The notes beneath the pieces are model-generated. The model worked only from the letters and a program-made list of their open reading frames with translations, did not search any database and was not told where the DNA came from. A DNA stretch of 64,000 bases, taken from Endozoicomonas sp. NE40 (GTDB taxonomy: Bacteria > Pseudomonadota > Gammaproteobacteria > Pseudomonadales > Endozoicomonadaceae). Numbering within the stretch: position 1 is the first letter of the stretch; every line of letters starts with the position of its first letter. Positions 17,552 to 26,988 of the stretch are shown here, in pieces. Where the stretch lies: the NCBI RefSeq assembly GCF_040549045.1, contig NZ_JBEWTB010000002.1, positions 1,085,501-1,149,500 of the forward strand, written 5' to 3'. A program made the translations under genes and the position numbers.

Positions 17552-19045
17552 TCAGGACTCTTCTGTACCAAGCGCTTTAAACGCTTTCTCCAGTCGCTTG
17601 CCTTCTTTCTTGGATACACCACCTAGAACAGCAACGGCATGACGCAGACGAGCACGGGTCATATCTGCGCCCAGAATTTCCATGGAGTCCATAACTGACC
17701 AGGAGTTTGGTGTTCCGGCAATCGCAACAAAGATAGGATGGTTAAAATCACCCAGTTTCAGACCCATCTCCTTGGAGAGTGTTTTGATCTCGTTAAAGAT
17801 ATTGCTCTTGTTCCACTGACGCAGCTGCTCAAGACGCCACAGGGTAAACTGCAGAACCTTTTTCACTTCAGCTTCTTCCAGCTTTTTGTGGGCAAAATCT
17901 TCAGCTGTCAGATCCAACATACCGGAGAACATGAAAGCCGCCATTGGCGCAAAGTCGCTCAGTCGCTCAACACGACCCTGGGCAAATGGCAGGAACTTCA
18001 TAATGAAATCTTTATTCAGCAGCCAGTTGTGCAGACGATCCGCAAACTCTTCAGTACTCAGGTCTTCACGAATCCAGCTGGCATTCAACCAGGACAGCTT
18101 TTCCTGATCGAAAATAGGGCCGCCCAGAGATACACGACTGATGTCGAAGCTTTCCATCATTTCCTTCAGGCTGAACTTTTCCCGCTCATCAGGCATGGAC
18201 CAACCCATACGACCCAGGTAGTTCAGCAGGGCTTCAGGCAGATAACCTGCATCACGATAGTACGTAATACTGGTAGGATTCTTGCGCTTGGACAGTTTGC
18301 TTTTGTCCGGGTTACGCAGCAGCGGCATGTGACACAGCGCCGGCATTTCCCAGCCAAAGTATTTATACAACAGTTGATGTTTAGGTGCAGAGTTAATCCA
18401 CTCTTCGCCACGGATAACGTGAGTGATTTCCATCAGATGGTCGTCTACTACGTTAGCCAGGTGGTAAGTTGGCATACCGTCGCCTTTCACCAGCACCTGC
18501 ATATCCACCTGAGACCAGTCGATTTCGATAGTGCCACGCAACATATCTTCAACCTTACAGGTACCTTCTGCAGGAATCTTCATGCGTAGAACATGCTCTT
18601 CACCCGCTGCCAGTCTGGCCTGAACCTCTTCTTCGCTCAGGTGCAGGCAGTGGCCATCATAACCCGGTGCCTGCTTGTTAGCGGTCTGCTCTGCACGCAG
18701 GGCATCCAGCCGCTCAGAAGAACAGAAGCAACGGAATGCATGGCCTTTATCCAGCAGAATCTGAGCATGCTCAGCGTAAATTTCACGACGCTCACTCTGC
18801 CGGTATGGACCTTTGTCACCGCCAATATCCGGACCTTCATCCCAGTCCAGACCCAGCCAGCGCAAAGAGTCCATAATCTGTTGTTCTGACTCAGGCGTAC
18901 TGCGAGCCTGATCAGTGTCTTCAATACGAAGCAGGAATTGACCGCCCTGACTCTTGGCAAACGCCAGGTTAAAGAGGGCAATATAAGCGGTGCCTACATG
19001 AGGGTCGCCGGTAGGAGACGGCGCAACACGGGTACGAACTGTCAT
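17552..19045 (-). CDS. gltX: Glutamyl-tRNA synthetase
   Basis: GltX charges tRNA-Glu with glutamate. The class I signatures are present: PSPTGDPHVGTAY near the N-terminus (HIGH motif), LLRIEDTDQARSTPESEQQI, and the KMSKS-like loop DKSKLSKRKNPTS. The C-terminal anticodon-binding half is complete. The sequence agrees with the Pseudomonas form, which starts M-TVRTR. The open frame extends 21 codons further upstream, but MTVRTRVAPSPTG at 19045 is the conserved start, with GGGA upstream. The 497 residues are normal for the family. It is transcribed toward an array holding seven tRNA-Glu genes on the same strand, so enzyme and substrate genes are neighbours. Confidence 0.96.
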   Translation of the reverse strand: MTVRTRVAPSPTGDPHVGTAYIALFNLAFAKSQGGQFLLRIEDTDQARSTPESEQQIMDSLRWLGLDWDEGPDIGGDKGPYRQSERREIYAEHAQILLDKGHAFRCFCSSERLDALRAEQTANKQAPGYDGHCLHLSEEEVQARLAAGEEHVLRMKIPAEGTCKVEDMLRGTIEIDWSQVDMQVLVKGDGMPTYHLANVVDDHLMEITHVIRGEEWINSAPKHQLLYKYFGWEMPALCHMPLLRNPDKSKLSKRKNPTSITYYRDAGYLPEALLNYLGRMGWSMPDEREKFSLKEMMESFDISRVSLGGPIFDQEKLSWLNASWIREDLSTEEFADRLHNWLLNKDFIMKFLPFAQGRVERLSDFAPMAAFMFSGMLDLTAEDFAHKKLEEAEVKKVLQFTLWRLEQLRQWNKSNIFNEIKTLSKEMGLKLGDFNHPIFVAIAGTPNSWSVMDSMEILGADMTRARLRHAVAVLGGVSKKEGKRLEKAFKALGTEES

Positions 19046-19193
19046 CGGAATCCCAGTCAGAGGAATTAAAAACGGTGCATTATAGCGAGAGAGGAGGGGC
19101 AAACCCAATAAATAAACGGGCAGAAAGGCATATCGGGCAGATACGCTCTTTCAACCAGGGTTTCTACAGAATTATTTACAGACTCCGATCTAT

Positions 19194-21452
19194 TTAGCTT
19201 TCTTGTGAAGGCGCTGTATCACTCTCTACGAAATACTCTTCCAGTGGACTGATAACGCGTTTGATTTCTTCAATAAATTCTTCCCCCACAGCTGTTTCTC
19301 CTCTAAGTTTTCTTTCAGACGCTCCCCTGAATTCTTCAATGAAAGACTCCAGAGGTTTTTTTAAAGGCAACAAAATATGCACATGCCTCCAGGTCTGCTG
19401 ATCGTCAGAGAGCGCCGGACCTTTACCACCGCTGTTAGTGTCTTTCAGCATTTCAGTTTCATATGGGAACTGCTGTCTCCTCAGGTGCTGCTCATAATTT
19501 AAGGAATTAAGATGTTCTATGAGGTAAACCATAAAATCCAGATCCTTTTCCGCAGACGGCTTATCCCGACCAGACACTTGTTTAGAACACTTGTCGAGCA
19601 AACTGGGAAGCTCCTTGACCAACAGCCTGACAGCAAGGTGATGGTTAATCTGAATACCTCCAACAGAGGCTTCTGGCAAGTGCTGCCGCAACCCGTCTGA
19701 CAGAGCCAGCAGTCGCTCCTGACCAATTTTCAGCGCTTTAGGTTCGGGAGGCAGTGACGGATCCAACCAGTTGTCAGGACGCAGCTCCGGACTGAAAACA
19801 GCTTCGATATAGCTATGACTCTTCAGACTTCTGTCATCTTCAAGATACCTTTTGAGCTGACCTGAAAAATCATTTTCATCACAATGACTGATCAGTTCCC
19901 GCAAACGCTCCAACTCAGCCTCAGCCTTTTGACAATGCCCGATTTCATCAATGGCTTTCTTAAGCACCTTAAATTCTCCACCTCCTGCTATCACTTCATT
20001 CCGACTTTCCCGGTGACGATGTAAGCACATGGATAGATGATCAAGACATTCTGATACCTCTTTAAGCTGTATGCGTCTGGAAGATTTATCAGGCTCACCC
20101 TCCTCTGGTTGCAGCATATTCATCAATACAGACTCAATGATCAGCATTAGCTGTGCTCCACTGACTTCATAGTGTCCCGTACGTTTGAGTACTTTCCTAC
20201 CCCCTGATGATGCCTCCCCCCGAACTTTTTGCAGGTCACTTTCATCAGTCAACCCCAGAGTTGAAAGGGTTGTACCATTCACACATAAAAGATCAGGTGC
20301 ATCGCTAATACCCGAACTTTTGAATTCGCGGAGAGACTGACTACTTCCAGGCAACTGAGCAGCCCACTCCCGGGAAGCTGACCCAACCTCTGAACCTTCG
20401 ATTCTCTTCTGTTTATTTACAGGCTCGAAAGACTGACCATGGTCTTCCAGACCCGAATTTGAAGATCGCGATCTTTTTCCAGCGGTTACAGGCAGGCCAT
20501 CCGAACTCTTCAATCCAGTCCACTTAAATTTATGCTTTGGTTGCAGTCTTTTTATATCAGCTATTTCTTCATCAACTGTCGAAAGCCGGTATTTCATGCA
20601 CTCGTATTCAAACTCAGACAAATCTGAACTTTTAATAGCCTCTTCTTTATCCTGAAAAGCAACCAGCCAGTTATAAAGTCCATCATTTTTCTTGTATAAA
20701 TCGGTTGCGGTTAATGATTCCCCCTTTCTAGTGGGAGCTACATTATCATTCCGAACGTTGTAGTAGGTAAAGTAGATACTACCAAGATCTTCTCCGTACA
20801 CTTTTTTGTTCATCCAGGGGGGAACAAACGCTATCCTGCCAATCTTTTTCAGATAGTCGTCATAGTTTGCATCCAAAGCAGGTTTGAGATCCTTGTCTGC
20901 TTTCTTTAGCTTCCAGCCTTTGACATCAGGACTGACCACCAGCGGCAGGTGCCTCCAGTTTACAGGAAAAGTCCCAAATACATCATCCAGCCACCCGGCA
21001 ATAATACCTTTTTGTTCTTCACTAAAGGCACCTGTCTCACAGGCTTTTTCAAGATTCATCAGAGCTATGATCATATCGTTGTAATTACGGCCGAAAGCAT
21101 TAACCGTATTGAACAACGGCTTCCCGCCATCAACAAACTGGTTATAGATTTTACCCAGCGGAACCAGAATGCTGCTCCTATAACGTTCAAACCAGTCTGG
21201 ACATTTATCCGGAAACCCAAACGCTTTTGCATCAACGTTTTTTAACTGAGAAACATAATATTCATGCAGAGGTTTTCCGGATACTGAAGAAGAGTGCTCA
21301 GCAGCAGGCATATAGCCAGAAACATCGGAACGAGAAGCATCAGGCAATGTCATATCACGCCCCTGATACTGAACCTTCTGTTTTTCCGCAGTTTTTTCAA
21401 ATCTCGCTGAACAAGAAACAGCTGGCGATCCAGCCGGTTGAGTGCTTTCCAT
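19194..21452 (-). CDS. Large hypothetical cytoplasmic or secreted protein, 752 aa
   Basis: I do not recognise this protein. It has no signal peptide and no membrane segment. The N-terminal 60 residues are polar and Ser-rich (MESTQPAGSPAVSCSARFEK), like a flexible leader. Residues about 60-310 look globular with many aromatic residues. A Ser/Gly-rich disordered linker with basic clusters (TAGKRSRSSNSGL) follows at about 325-400. The C-terminal 350 residues are helical and charged (EAELERLRELISHCDEND). ATG has AGGA six bases upstream. The divergent neighbour is a lipoprotein. The disordered leader, size and lack of homology that I can recall fit a host-directed effector or a structural protein; this is only a guess. 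Confidence 0.7.
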   Translation of the reverse strand: MESTQPAGSPAVSCSARFEKTAEKQKVQYQGRDMTLPDASRSDVSGYMPAAEHSSSVSGKPLHEYYVSQLKNVDAKAFGFPDKCPDWFERYRSSILVPLGKIYNQFVDGGKPLFNTVNAFGRNYNDMIIALMNLEKACETGAFSEEQKGIIAGWLDDVFGTFPVNWRHLPLVVSPDVKGWKLKKADKDLKPALDANYDDYLKKIGRIAFVPPWMNKKVYGEDLGSIYFTYYNVRNDNVAPTRKGESLTATDLYKKNDGLYNWLVAFQDKEEAIKSSDLSEFEYECMKYRLSTVDEEIADIKRLQPKHKFKWTGLKSSDGLPVTAGKRSRSSNSGLEDHGQSFEPVNKQKRIEGSEVGSASREWAAQLPGSSQSLREFKSSGISDAPDLLCVNGTTLSTLGLTDESDLQKVRGEASSGGRKVLKRTGHYEVSGAQLMLIIESVLMNMLQPEEGEPDKSSRRIQLKEVSECLDHLSMCLHRHRESRNEVIAGGGEFKVLKKAIDEIGHCQKAEAELERLRELISHCDENDFSGQLKRYLEDDRSLKSHSYIEAVFSPELRPDNWLDPSLPPEPKALKIGQERLLALSDGLRQHLPEASVGGIQINHHLAVRLLVKELPSLLDKCSKQVSGRDKPSAEKDLDFMVYLIEHLNSLNYEQHLRRQQFPYETEMLKDTNSGGKGPALSDDQQTWRHVHILLPLKKPLESFIEEFRGASERKLRGETAVGEEFIEEIKRVISPLEEYFVESDTAPSQES

Positions 21453-21642
21453 GACAATTCCTGTTTATCCATAATCCATTCATTGCCCTTTATGACTAAA
21501 AAATTCAATAAAAGTTCAACATTAAACTGGCGACAACCCTCCTTCATCTCCCACACCAAGGCCGTTCTTAACTGTTTTGGCAAAAAGCGCGTTTCTTGGC
21601 TATCTTTTCAGAACCCAACAAGCAGTAAGAAGTTAACACCCC

Positions 21643-22551
21643 TTGAGTTCACCCATTCTTTCGACGAGCCATCCCTTTATATCCGGCAACTGGCACAGAG
21701 CATGGCTGCTGATGGCGGCATTTGTGATAACAGCCATCATCGCGGGCTGCGGCTCACCAGTACCTTACACCATGAAAGAGTCACCGGAACCTCTGGCACA
21801 GGATGTCAATGAACTCAAAATGACCATGCTGACCGACATCGCCTCCATCATCTTCAGCGATAGCGAACTCAACACCGATGTTAAAACCAGTATCGCAAGA
21901 CAGGCCATATCACCTCTGAGAAAAACGTCGGAAATCCAGATATCCGGAGCCGACAAGGTCACTCGTCCTGTTGCTGTTAGCTTCCAGAAAGCCTTTGAGC
22001 AAAGCCTGGTCAACATGATTAATGAATCAAAGATCACCCAGGTAACAGTGATCATTCACACCCGCAAACCCACAACACCACTGTGCAACCCGCCCGGTAA
22101 GGTTCTTACAGAAACACTCCCCCCTTCAATGAAGAGCGATACAGCAAGACGCAAAACCATTGAAGACCGAACCATTACTCTGCGAAGAATGGCAAAACAA
22201 CCTGAGATAGATCTCTACGTCGCTTACATCCATAACGGTTTAAACAAGCGCTCACTGGAAGAGCAGGCTATCTATCGCAGTGAAGTAAGCAACCCTGAAA
22301 ATACCAGCCTGCATGACTCCGAAATGGCTTGTACGGAAATGCCCGATGAAATCGTTGGCGCTTCTTACCTGATCACGACACGACAAGGTCACAAGCTGTA
22401 CTTTGGCAACAACGGTGTACAGGCGATTGATGGCTCTGGCAATACACTATGGCGATACTGGTTTGGCGGACTGAACGATGCTGTGGTGAACAAGCGCTAC
22501 AGAGAGGTTACAGACTATTTACGCAAGTGCGGTCTTGATCTGAAATTGTAA
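21643..22551 (+). CDS. Hypothetical lipoprotein
   Basis: The N-terminal region has a hydrophobic segment and lipobox (AAFVITAIIAGC, then GSPVPYTM), so it is probably a lipoprotein attached to a membrane. The remainder is about 265 residues of mixed alpha/beta composition with no motif that I know; the end (GVQAIDGSGNTLWRYWFGGL) is aromatic-rich. The frame begins with TTG at 21643, which gives an N-terminus with charges before the hydrophobic core. The first in-frame ATG at 21712 would leave too short a signal sequence. The ribosome-binding site is weak, so the start is uncertain. It is divergent from the 752-residue protein, about 190 bases apart. Confidence 0.68.
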   Translation: MSSPILSTSHPFISGNWHRAWLLMAAFVITAIIAGCGSPVPYTMKESPEPLAQDVNELKMTMLTDIASIIFSDSELNTDVKTSIARQAISPLRKTSEIQISGADKVTRPVAVSFQKAFEQSLVNMINESKITQVTVIIHTRKPTTPLCNPPGKVLTETLPPSMKSDTARRKTIEDRTITLRRMAKQPEIDLYVAYIHNGLNKRSLEEQAIYRSEVSNPENTSLHDSEMACTEMPDEIVGASYLITTRQGHKLYFGNNGVQAIDGSGNTLWRYWFGGLNDAVVNKRYREVTDYLRKCGLDLKL

Positions 22552-22704
22552 GAAAACTGGATAAAAATGCATAACAGCAGCTAGGTATTTGTACTCAAAT
22601 CCACAAAGTTGCCTGTGCAGGCACGATGACAAAAGCGCCGAAGCACACTAAAATCTCGCCATTCATAATCCTCCCCACGTAAACTCTCAGGTAATGACAT
22701 CACC

Positions 22705-23082
22705 ATGGATAAAGTGATCGAAACCCCAGATGCGCCTCCAGCCATCGGCCCATACTCTCAGGGTATCCAGTTTGGTAACCTGATCATCACTTCCGGCCAG
22801 CTGCCAATCGACCCGGAAACCGGTGAGATGGAAGAAGAGACCAAAGCTCAGGCGCACCAGTGCCTGAAAAATGTAAAAGCGGTTCTTGAGGCGGCTGGCA
22901 GCAGCATGGACAAAGTGCGCAAAGCGACCGTATTCGTAAAAGACATGAATGACTTCACTGATATCAATGAAGTCTACAAGCAGTACTTCACTTTCCCATT
23001 CCCGGCTCGCAGCCTGGTGGAAGTGGCTCGTCTGCCCAAAGATGTTAAAGTCGAAATTGAAGTGATTGCTACCGCCGAATAA
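22705..23082 (+). CDS. ridA: RidA/YjgF family enamine/imine deaminase
   Basis: RidA hydrolyses reactive 2-aminoacrylate and related enamines/imines that PLP enzymes release, giving ketoacids and ammonia. The 125 residues contain the family features: APPAIGPYSQG near the start, a Gly-rich IITSGQLPIDPETG, and the catalytic Arg in FPFPARSLVEVARLP (about residue 104), followed by EIEVIA. It forms trimers in known relatives. In enteric bacteria it often lies by pyrBI or after spoT; here it stands alone. The ATG follows GGTAATGACATCACC, a weak ribosome-binding site. Confidence 0.95.
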   Translation: MDKVIETPDAPPAIGPYSQGIQFGNLIITSGQLPIDPETGEMEEETKAQAHQCLKNVKAVLEAAGSSMDKVRKATVFVKDMNDFTDINEVYKQYFTFPFPARSLVEVARLPKDVKVEIEVIATAE

Positions 23083-23133
23083 ACGTCTGCGGTAACGTCA
23101 TTGGCAGAGGGGGCTGAAAGCCCCCTGCTTCCA

Positions 23134-23697
23134 TTACCACATCAGGTCGTCTGGAATCTCAAAGTCTTTGTACCAGTCTTCTTCCTCGCTGGTCAGCTCT
23201 TCCGCCGTATTATCATGAATAACCACTGCCTCTGGAATGCGTTCATTAATCTTTGCCGCCACAGGTGCAGGAATAACATGAAATACTTCACTGCCATCCG
23301 CTTCCTGCAGGATACCAATCGCAAATAAACCGCGACTCAAACGCTCCTGCATTTTGTCGGTAACATAAATTTTCTTGACCTTTTTATCGACTACGAAGTT
23401 GTAGCCAACTTCCCCCCCGTCACGAGACATGGCATTCGTTTCAATCAACTGCCGAACCTGAGCTTCAATGGCTTTCTGCTGACGCTCATCTTCAAGCTTG
23501 CGATTCAGTTCCCGGTCGCGTTCTGCCTGAGCTGCACGTTCTTTTTCCAGTTCAATACGGCGCTTATCCTGCTCCGTCATTTCACCGGATTTAACGGCCT
23601 GCTTCTTCTTCTTTTTGGTGGTCGTTTTCGCTTTCAGGGCCTGCTGCTTGGTCGCCAGGCCAGCTTTCATCAACTGATCTCGAAGGGACTTACTCAT
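23134..23697 (-). CDS. DUF2058 (YaiL-like) protein
   Basis: It is a 187-residue homologue of E. coli YaiL, the DUF2058 family, sometimes described as nucleoprotein or polynucleotide-associated; the function is not established. The N-terminus (SLRDQLMKAGLATKQQA) is followed by a Lys-rich stretch (TTTKKKKKQAVK) and a long charged coiled-coil (residues 40-85), then a globular part with NFVVDKKVKKIYV and the typical ending EIPDDLMW. The gene is convergent with ridA. It has its own start with no strong ribosome-binding site, and the frame is intact. Confidence 0.88.
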   Translation of the reverse strand: MSKSLRDQLMKAGLATKQQALKAKTTTKKKKKQAVKSGEMTEQDKRRIELEKERAAQAERDRELNRKLEDERQQKAIEAQVRQLIETNAMSRDGGEVGYNFVVDKKVKKIYVTDKMQERLSRGLFAIGILQEADGSEVFHVIPAPVAAKINERIPEAVVIHDNTAEELTSEEEDWYKDFEIPDDLMW

Positions 23698-23820
23698 GAA
23701 CTTCTCTACACTCTGCCATGCAGGACAGTTACCCAGCCTGCTGCACCATTCATAAAAAATAAAGTTGCAATGGTAGCAATGCCATTACCAATCAGCCAGA
23801 GCACATCGTTTCCTTTGCAC

Positions 23821-23849
23821 AAAAAAAACGGCACTCAAAAGGTGCCGTT
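23821..23849 (-). terminator. Terminator of the petABC operon
   Basis: On the minus strand AACGGCAC and GTGCCGTT form an 8-bp stem followed by a run of eight T. It lies 26 bases past the petC stop. Confidence 0.9.
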
Positions 23850-23874
23850 CTGTCATCATCGATGGCACACCACT

Positions 23875-24633
23875 CTAATGTACGTCTTTCCAGTACTCCC
23901 GCTTGAGGAGGAAAGTAAAGATAAAGAGCAGTATCAGGAACAGCATCACATAAATACCCAGCTGCTGACGCTGTGCCTTCATTGGCTCTGCCGAATAAGC
24001 CAGGAAATTAACCAGATCGTACATCGCCTGGTCGTATTCTGACGGAGTCATAGAGCCTTTTCGTTCAGGGTCAACCGTCAGCCCACAGACTGCCTGACCA
24101 GTCAGTGGATCACGCTTCGTAGGGTCTTCACCATTACAGCTATCCAGCTGCACACCCTGCAACTCCAGTAGCGCATGGGGCATACCAACATCCGGGAACA
24201 CCTTGTTATTCACACCCCAGGGGCGCTTGGGGTCTTCATAGAATGTTTTCAGGTAGGTATAGACCCAGTCTTCCCCCCGTACACGAGTGACCATGGTCAA
24301 ATCCGGTGGTGCCGCACCAAACCAGACCTTGGCATCTTCTCTTGCCATGGCATTGGTCATCAGGTCACCAATCCTGGCATCTTTATTAAATACCAGATTT
24401 TCCATCATCAGATCATGGGGTATACCCAGGTCATCAGCCACCCGTTCATAGCGCTGAAACTCCGTGGAATGGCAACCACTGCAATAGTTCTGGTAAAGCG
24501 CTGCCCCGCGCTGCAAAGATGGCTTGTCCGACGGATCAGTTTCGATTTTATCCAGGGGATAACCGCTACCGCCTGCTGAAAAAGCCAATACCGAATAAAA
24601 AGACAGCAACAGTGTAAGTATTGTTTTTTTCAT
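23875..24633 (-). CDS. petC: Ubiquinol-cytochrome c reductase cytochrome c1 subunit
   Basis: Cytochrome c1 carries electrons from the Rieske centre to soluble cytochrome c within the bc1 complex (complex III). The signal peptide is MKKTILTLLLSFYSVLAFSA. The haem c site is CSGCHS (about residues 51-56), and a Met-containing haem ligand region lies further on. A C-terminal membrane anchor (LGIYVMLFLILLFIFTFLL) ends in KREYWKDVH. Its ATG overlaps the petB stop by one base (TGATG), so the genes are translationally coupled. The 252 residues are normal for the family. Confidence 0.97.
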   Translation of the reverse strand: MKKTILTLLLSFYSVLAFSAGGSGYPLDKIETDPSDKPSLQRGAALYQNYCSGCHSTEFQRYERVADDLGIPHDLMMENLVFNKDARIGDLMTNAMAREDAKVWFGAAPPDLTMVTRVRGEDWVYTYLKTFYEDPKRPWGVNNKVFPDVGMPHALLELQGVQLDSCNGEDPTKRDPLTGQAVCGLTVDPERKGSMTPSEYDQAMYDLVNFLAYSAEPMKAQRQQLGIYVMLFLILLFIFTFLLKREYWKDVH

Positions 24634-25868
24634 CAGCCGGTCACCCTTTCAGGTACAGGTTTTGTTTTCTCCATCCTTGTATAGAACGGCATTAACAGGA
24701 AGAACGCAAAATAGAGTACGGTGCAAATCTGAGCGATCAATGTGTAGGTTTCTGTCGCAGGCTGAGTCCCAAGCCAGGTCAGAAGAATAAACACTAACGC
24801 AAAAGAGATAGTAGCTACCTTGCTGATAATTCCCTTATAACGAATCGACCTGACCCGACTGCGATCCAGCCAGGGCAGCACAAACAGAATGGCAATGGCT
24901 GCCCCCATTGCTATAAAGCCACCCAATTTCGAATCAATCGGCCCGACATCAAAAGTAATGGCCCGCAGAATGGAATAGAACGCGCCGAAATACCAGACAG
25001 GTGCAATATGTTCTGGTGTCTTCAGAGAATCAGCCATTTCAAAATTAGCATGCTCCAGGAAGAAGCCGCCCATCTCCGGCATAAAGAAAATCACGCCACA
25101 GAAGACAAACAGGAAAACCGCCACACCCACCAGATCTTTCACAGTGTAATAAGGGTGGAAAGGAATACCGTCCAGAGGAATACCGTCAGGCCCTTTGTTT
25201 TTCTTGATGTCGATGCCATCCGGATTATTGGAACCCACCTCATGCAGAGCGAGGATATGCAGCACAACCAGACCCAGAATCACGATAGGGAGGGCAACGA
25301 CATGCAGGGCAAAAAAGCGATTCAGGGTAATGCCGGAGATCAGGAAGTCACCACGAATCCATTGTTGCAAATCAGCGCCAATCCATGGAATCGCACCAAA
25401 CAGTGAGATAATGACCTGAGCGCCCCAGTAAGACATCTGTCCCCATGGCAGCATATAGCCCATAAAGGCTTCGGCCATCAGGGCCAGATAAATCGCCATA
25501 CCAAATATCCAGATCAACTCCCTCGGTGTCTGGTAGGAACCATAGAGAAGTCCCCGGAACATATGACAATAAACCACAATAAAGAAGAATGAGGCACCGG
25601 TTGAATGCATGTAGCGAATCAGCCAGCCATATTCAACATCACGCATGATGTACTCAACGGAAGCAAAGGCTTTTTCCGCGTCCGGCACATAACTCATGGT
25701 CAGCCAGATACCGGTCAGCAACTGATTAACCAGCACCAGTAAAGCCAGTGAGCCGAAGAAATACCAGACATTAAAATTTTTCGGCGCATAATATTTGGCC
25801 AGATGGTCTTCCCAGGCTCGTACCACAGGAAGCCGGTCATTGACCCAGTTCAGCAGACTATTCATCAT
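24633..25868 (-). CDS. petB: Ubiquinol-cytochrome c reductase cytochrome b subunit
   Basis: Cytochrome b holds the two b haems and both quinone sites of complex III. The 411-residue protein has the expected eight or so membrane helices, haem-ligand His in YMHSTGASFFFIVVYCHMFR and FALHVVALPIVILGLVVLHI, and the Qo-site loop (PEMGGFFLEHANF nearby). It overlaps petA by four bases (ATGA) and petC by one. It is a full-length cytochrome b and not split as in photosynthetic b6f. Confidence 0.97.
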   Translation of the reverse strand: MMNSLLNWVNDRLPVVRAWEDHLAKYYAPKNFNVWYFFGSLALLVLVNQLLTGIWLTMSYVPDAEKAFASVEYIMRDVEYGWLIRYMHSTGASFFFIVVYCHMFRGLLYGSYQTPRELIWIFGMAIYLALMAEAFMGYMLPWGQMSYWGAQVIISLFGAIPWIGADLQQWIRGDFLISGITLNRFFALHVVALPIVILGLVVLHILALHEVGSNNPDGIDIKKNKGPDGIPLDGIPFHPYYTVKDLVGVAVFLFVFCGVIFFMPEMGGFFLEHANFEMADSLKTPEHIAPVWYFGAFYSILRAITFDVGPIDSKLGGFIAMGAAIAILFVLPWLDRSRVRSIRYKGIISKVATISFALVFILLTWLGTQPATETYTLIAQICTVLYFAFFLLMPFYTRMEKTKPVPERVTG

Positions 25869-26458
25869 GCATTCTCCTTATCCTTGCCAATGATGATGAC
25901 CATGTCGCTTTCATAGCTGTAGGGCGGCACCACGAGGTTTGTAGGAGCAGGTACACTTTTATAAACGCGGCCAGCCAGGTCAAATTTCGAGCCATGACAG
26001 GGGCAGTGATACCCCCCTTTCCAGTCGGAGTCGAACTCCATGGGCTTAACTTCAGGCAGGTACTTGGGAGAACAGCCAAGATGGGTACACAGACCAACCA
26101 CAATAAGATACTCGTCTTTGATTGAACGGTATTCGTTTTTAGCGTAATCGGGTTGTTCTGATTTATCGGAATCCGGATCCCGGACTTTTGAGTCAACCTC
26201 GCGGATTTCCTGCAACATATCCGGGGTTCGACGAACCACAAAAACGGGCTTGCCCCGCCACTCTACTACAATCTGCTGTCCCGGCTCGAGCTTGCTGAGA
26301 TTTACCTTCACGGGAGCACCTGCGGCTTTTGCCTTGGCGCTTGGGTTCCATGATTTGATAAAAGGTATCGCAACCCCGACAGCTCCGGCAGCCCCCACCA
26401 CCGAAGTTGCAGCCACGAGAAAGCGGCGTCGGCCAGTGTTTACGCCGTTGTCACTCAT
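25865..26458 (-). CDS. petA: Ubiquinol-cytochrome c reductase Rieske iron-sulfur subunit
   Basis: The Rieske protein carries a 2Fe-2S cluster bound by two Cys and two His: CTHLGCSPKY and CPCHGSKFD (about residues 130-160). The N-terminus has twin Arg before a hydrophobic stretch (GRRRFLVAATSVVGAAGAVG), so it is a Tat-exported, membrane-anchored protein, as is usual. It is the first gene of petABC. The 197 residues are normal for the family. Confidence 0.97.
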   Translation of the reverse strand: MSDNGVNTGRRRFLVAATSVVGAAGAVGVAIPFIKSWNPSAKAKAAGAPVKVNLSKLEPGQQIVVEWRGKPVFVVRRTPDMLQEIREVDSKVRDPDSDKSEQPDYAKNEYRSIKDEYLIVVGLCTHLGCSPKYLPEVKPMEFDSDWKGGYHCPCHGSKFDLAGRVYKSVPAPTNLVVPPYSYESDMVIIIGKDKENA

Positions 26459-26629
26459 TAACCTACTCTCCCCATCCGGGCAATTTCGCCCATTGACTTC
26501 TTTTTGTTCATGGGTGGGATATTAGCAGGGAGTTAAGAGATGATGACTCTTGTTGAAAAAAAAACACCGGTTTTCAGGTACTTTTTTCTTCATCCCCCGT
26601 TCTCACCATTCTGTATTATTACCTATCCA

Positions 26630-26881
26630 CTAAGCGTGGTGGTACGTAATGATACTGCTTTTAGTGCTTTCTAAAAAGGCTTGTCTTTGTATTTTGTAAG
26701 GCTTTATACCGTTCTCAGCCAGACGACGTTGGTTATCGTACTTTTGTACCTGCCGTAGAGCGCCAGTGAAACGTGCGTTTCGCGATGCATTCAATGTTTC
26801 CCAGGCCTTGTGAAGCAGGAAAATGACACTATAAAAAAATATCAAAATAAGAATTTTGAATGACGAGGTTAGCACTACCAC
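26630..26881 (-). CDS. Possible small membrane protein (83 aa)
   Basis: A GTG start at 26881 has GAGGGG about five bases upstream. The peptide begins with a hydrophobic segment (ILILIFFYSVIFLL, residues 9-22), followed by about 60 mostly basic residues. It lies about 110 bases downstream of the Cys-His-Asp protein gene on the same strand and could be cotranscribed. I know no family for it. Low complexity and a short frame leave it uncertain. Confidence 0.4.
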   Translation of the reverse strand: MVVLTSSFKILILIFFYSVIFLLHKAWETLNASRNARFTGALRQVQKYDNQRRLAENGIKPYKIQRQAFLESTKSSIITYHHA

Positions 26882-26988
26882 CAGATCCCCTCAGCGACCA
26901 AAAGCCCCCCTTCTTTGAGCAATTTCGTTTGATCAGGTACTTGACGGACCAATAGGCAGGTTGGAGCGAGCGATTATACTCATCAGCT

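Noticed and set aside
17738..18589. 283-codon plus-strand frame opposite gltX
   Set aside because: Shadow of gltX with no motif and no ribosome-binding site.
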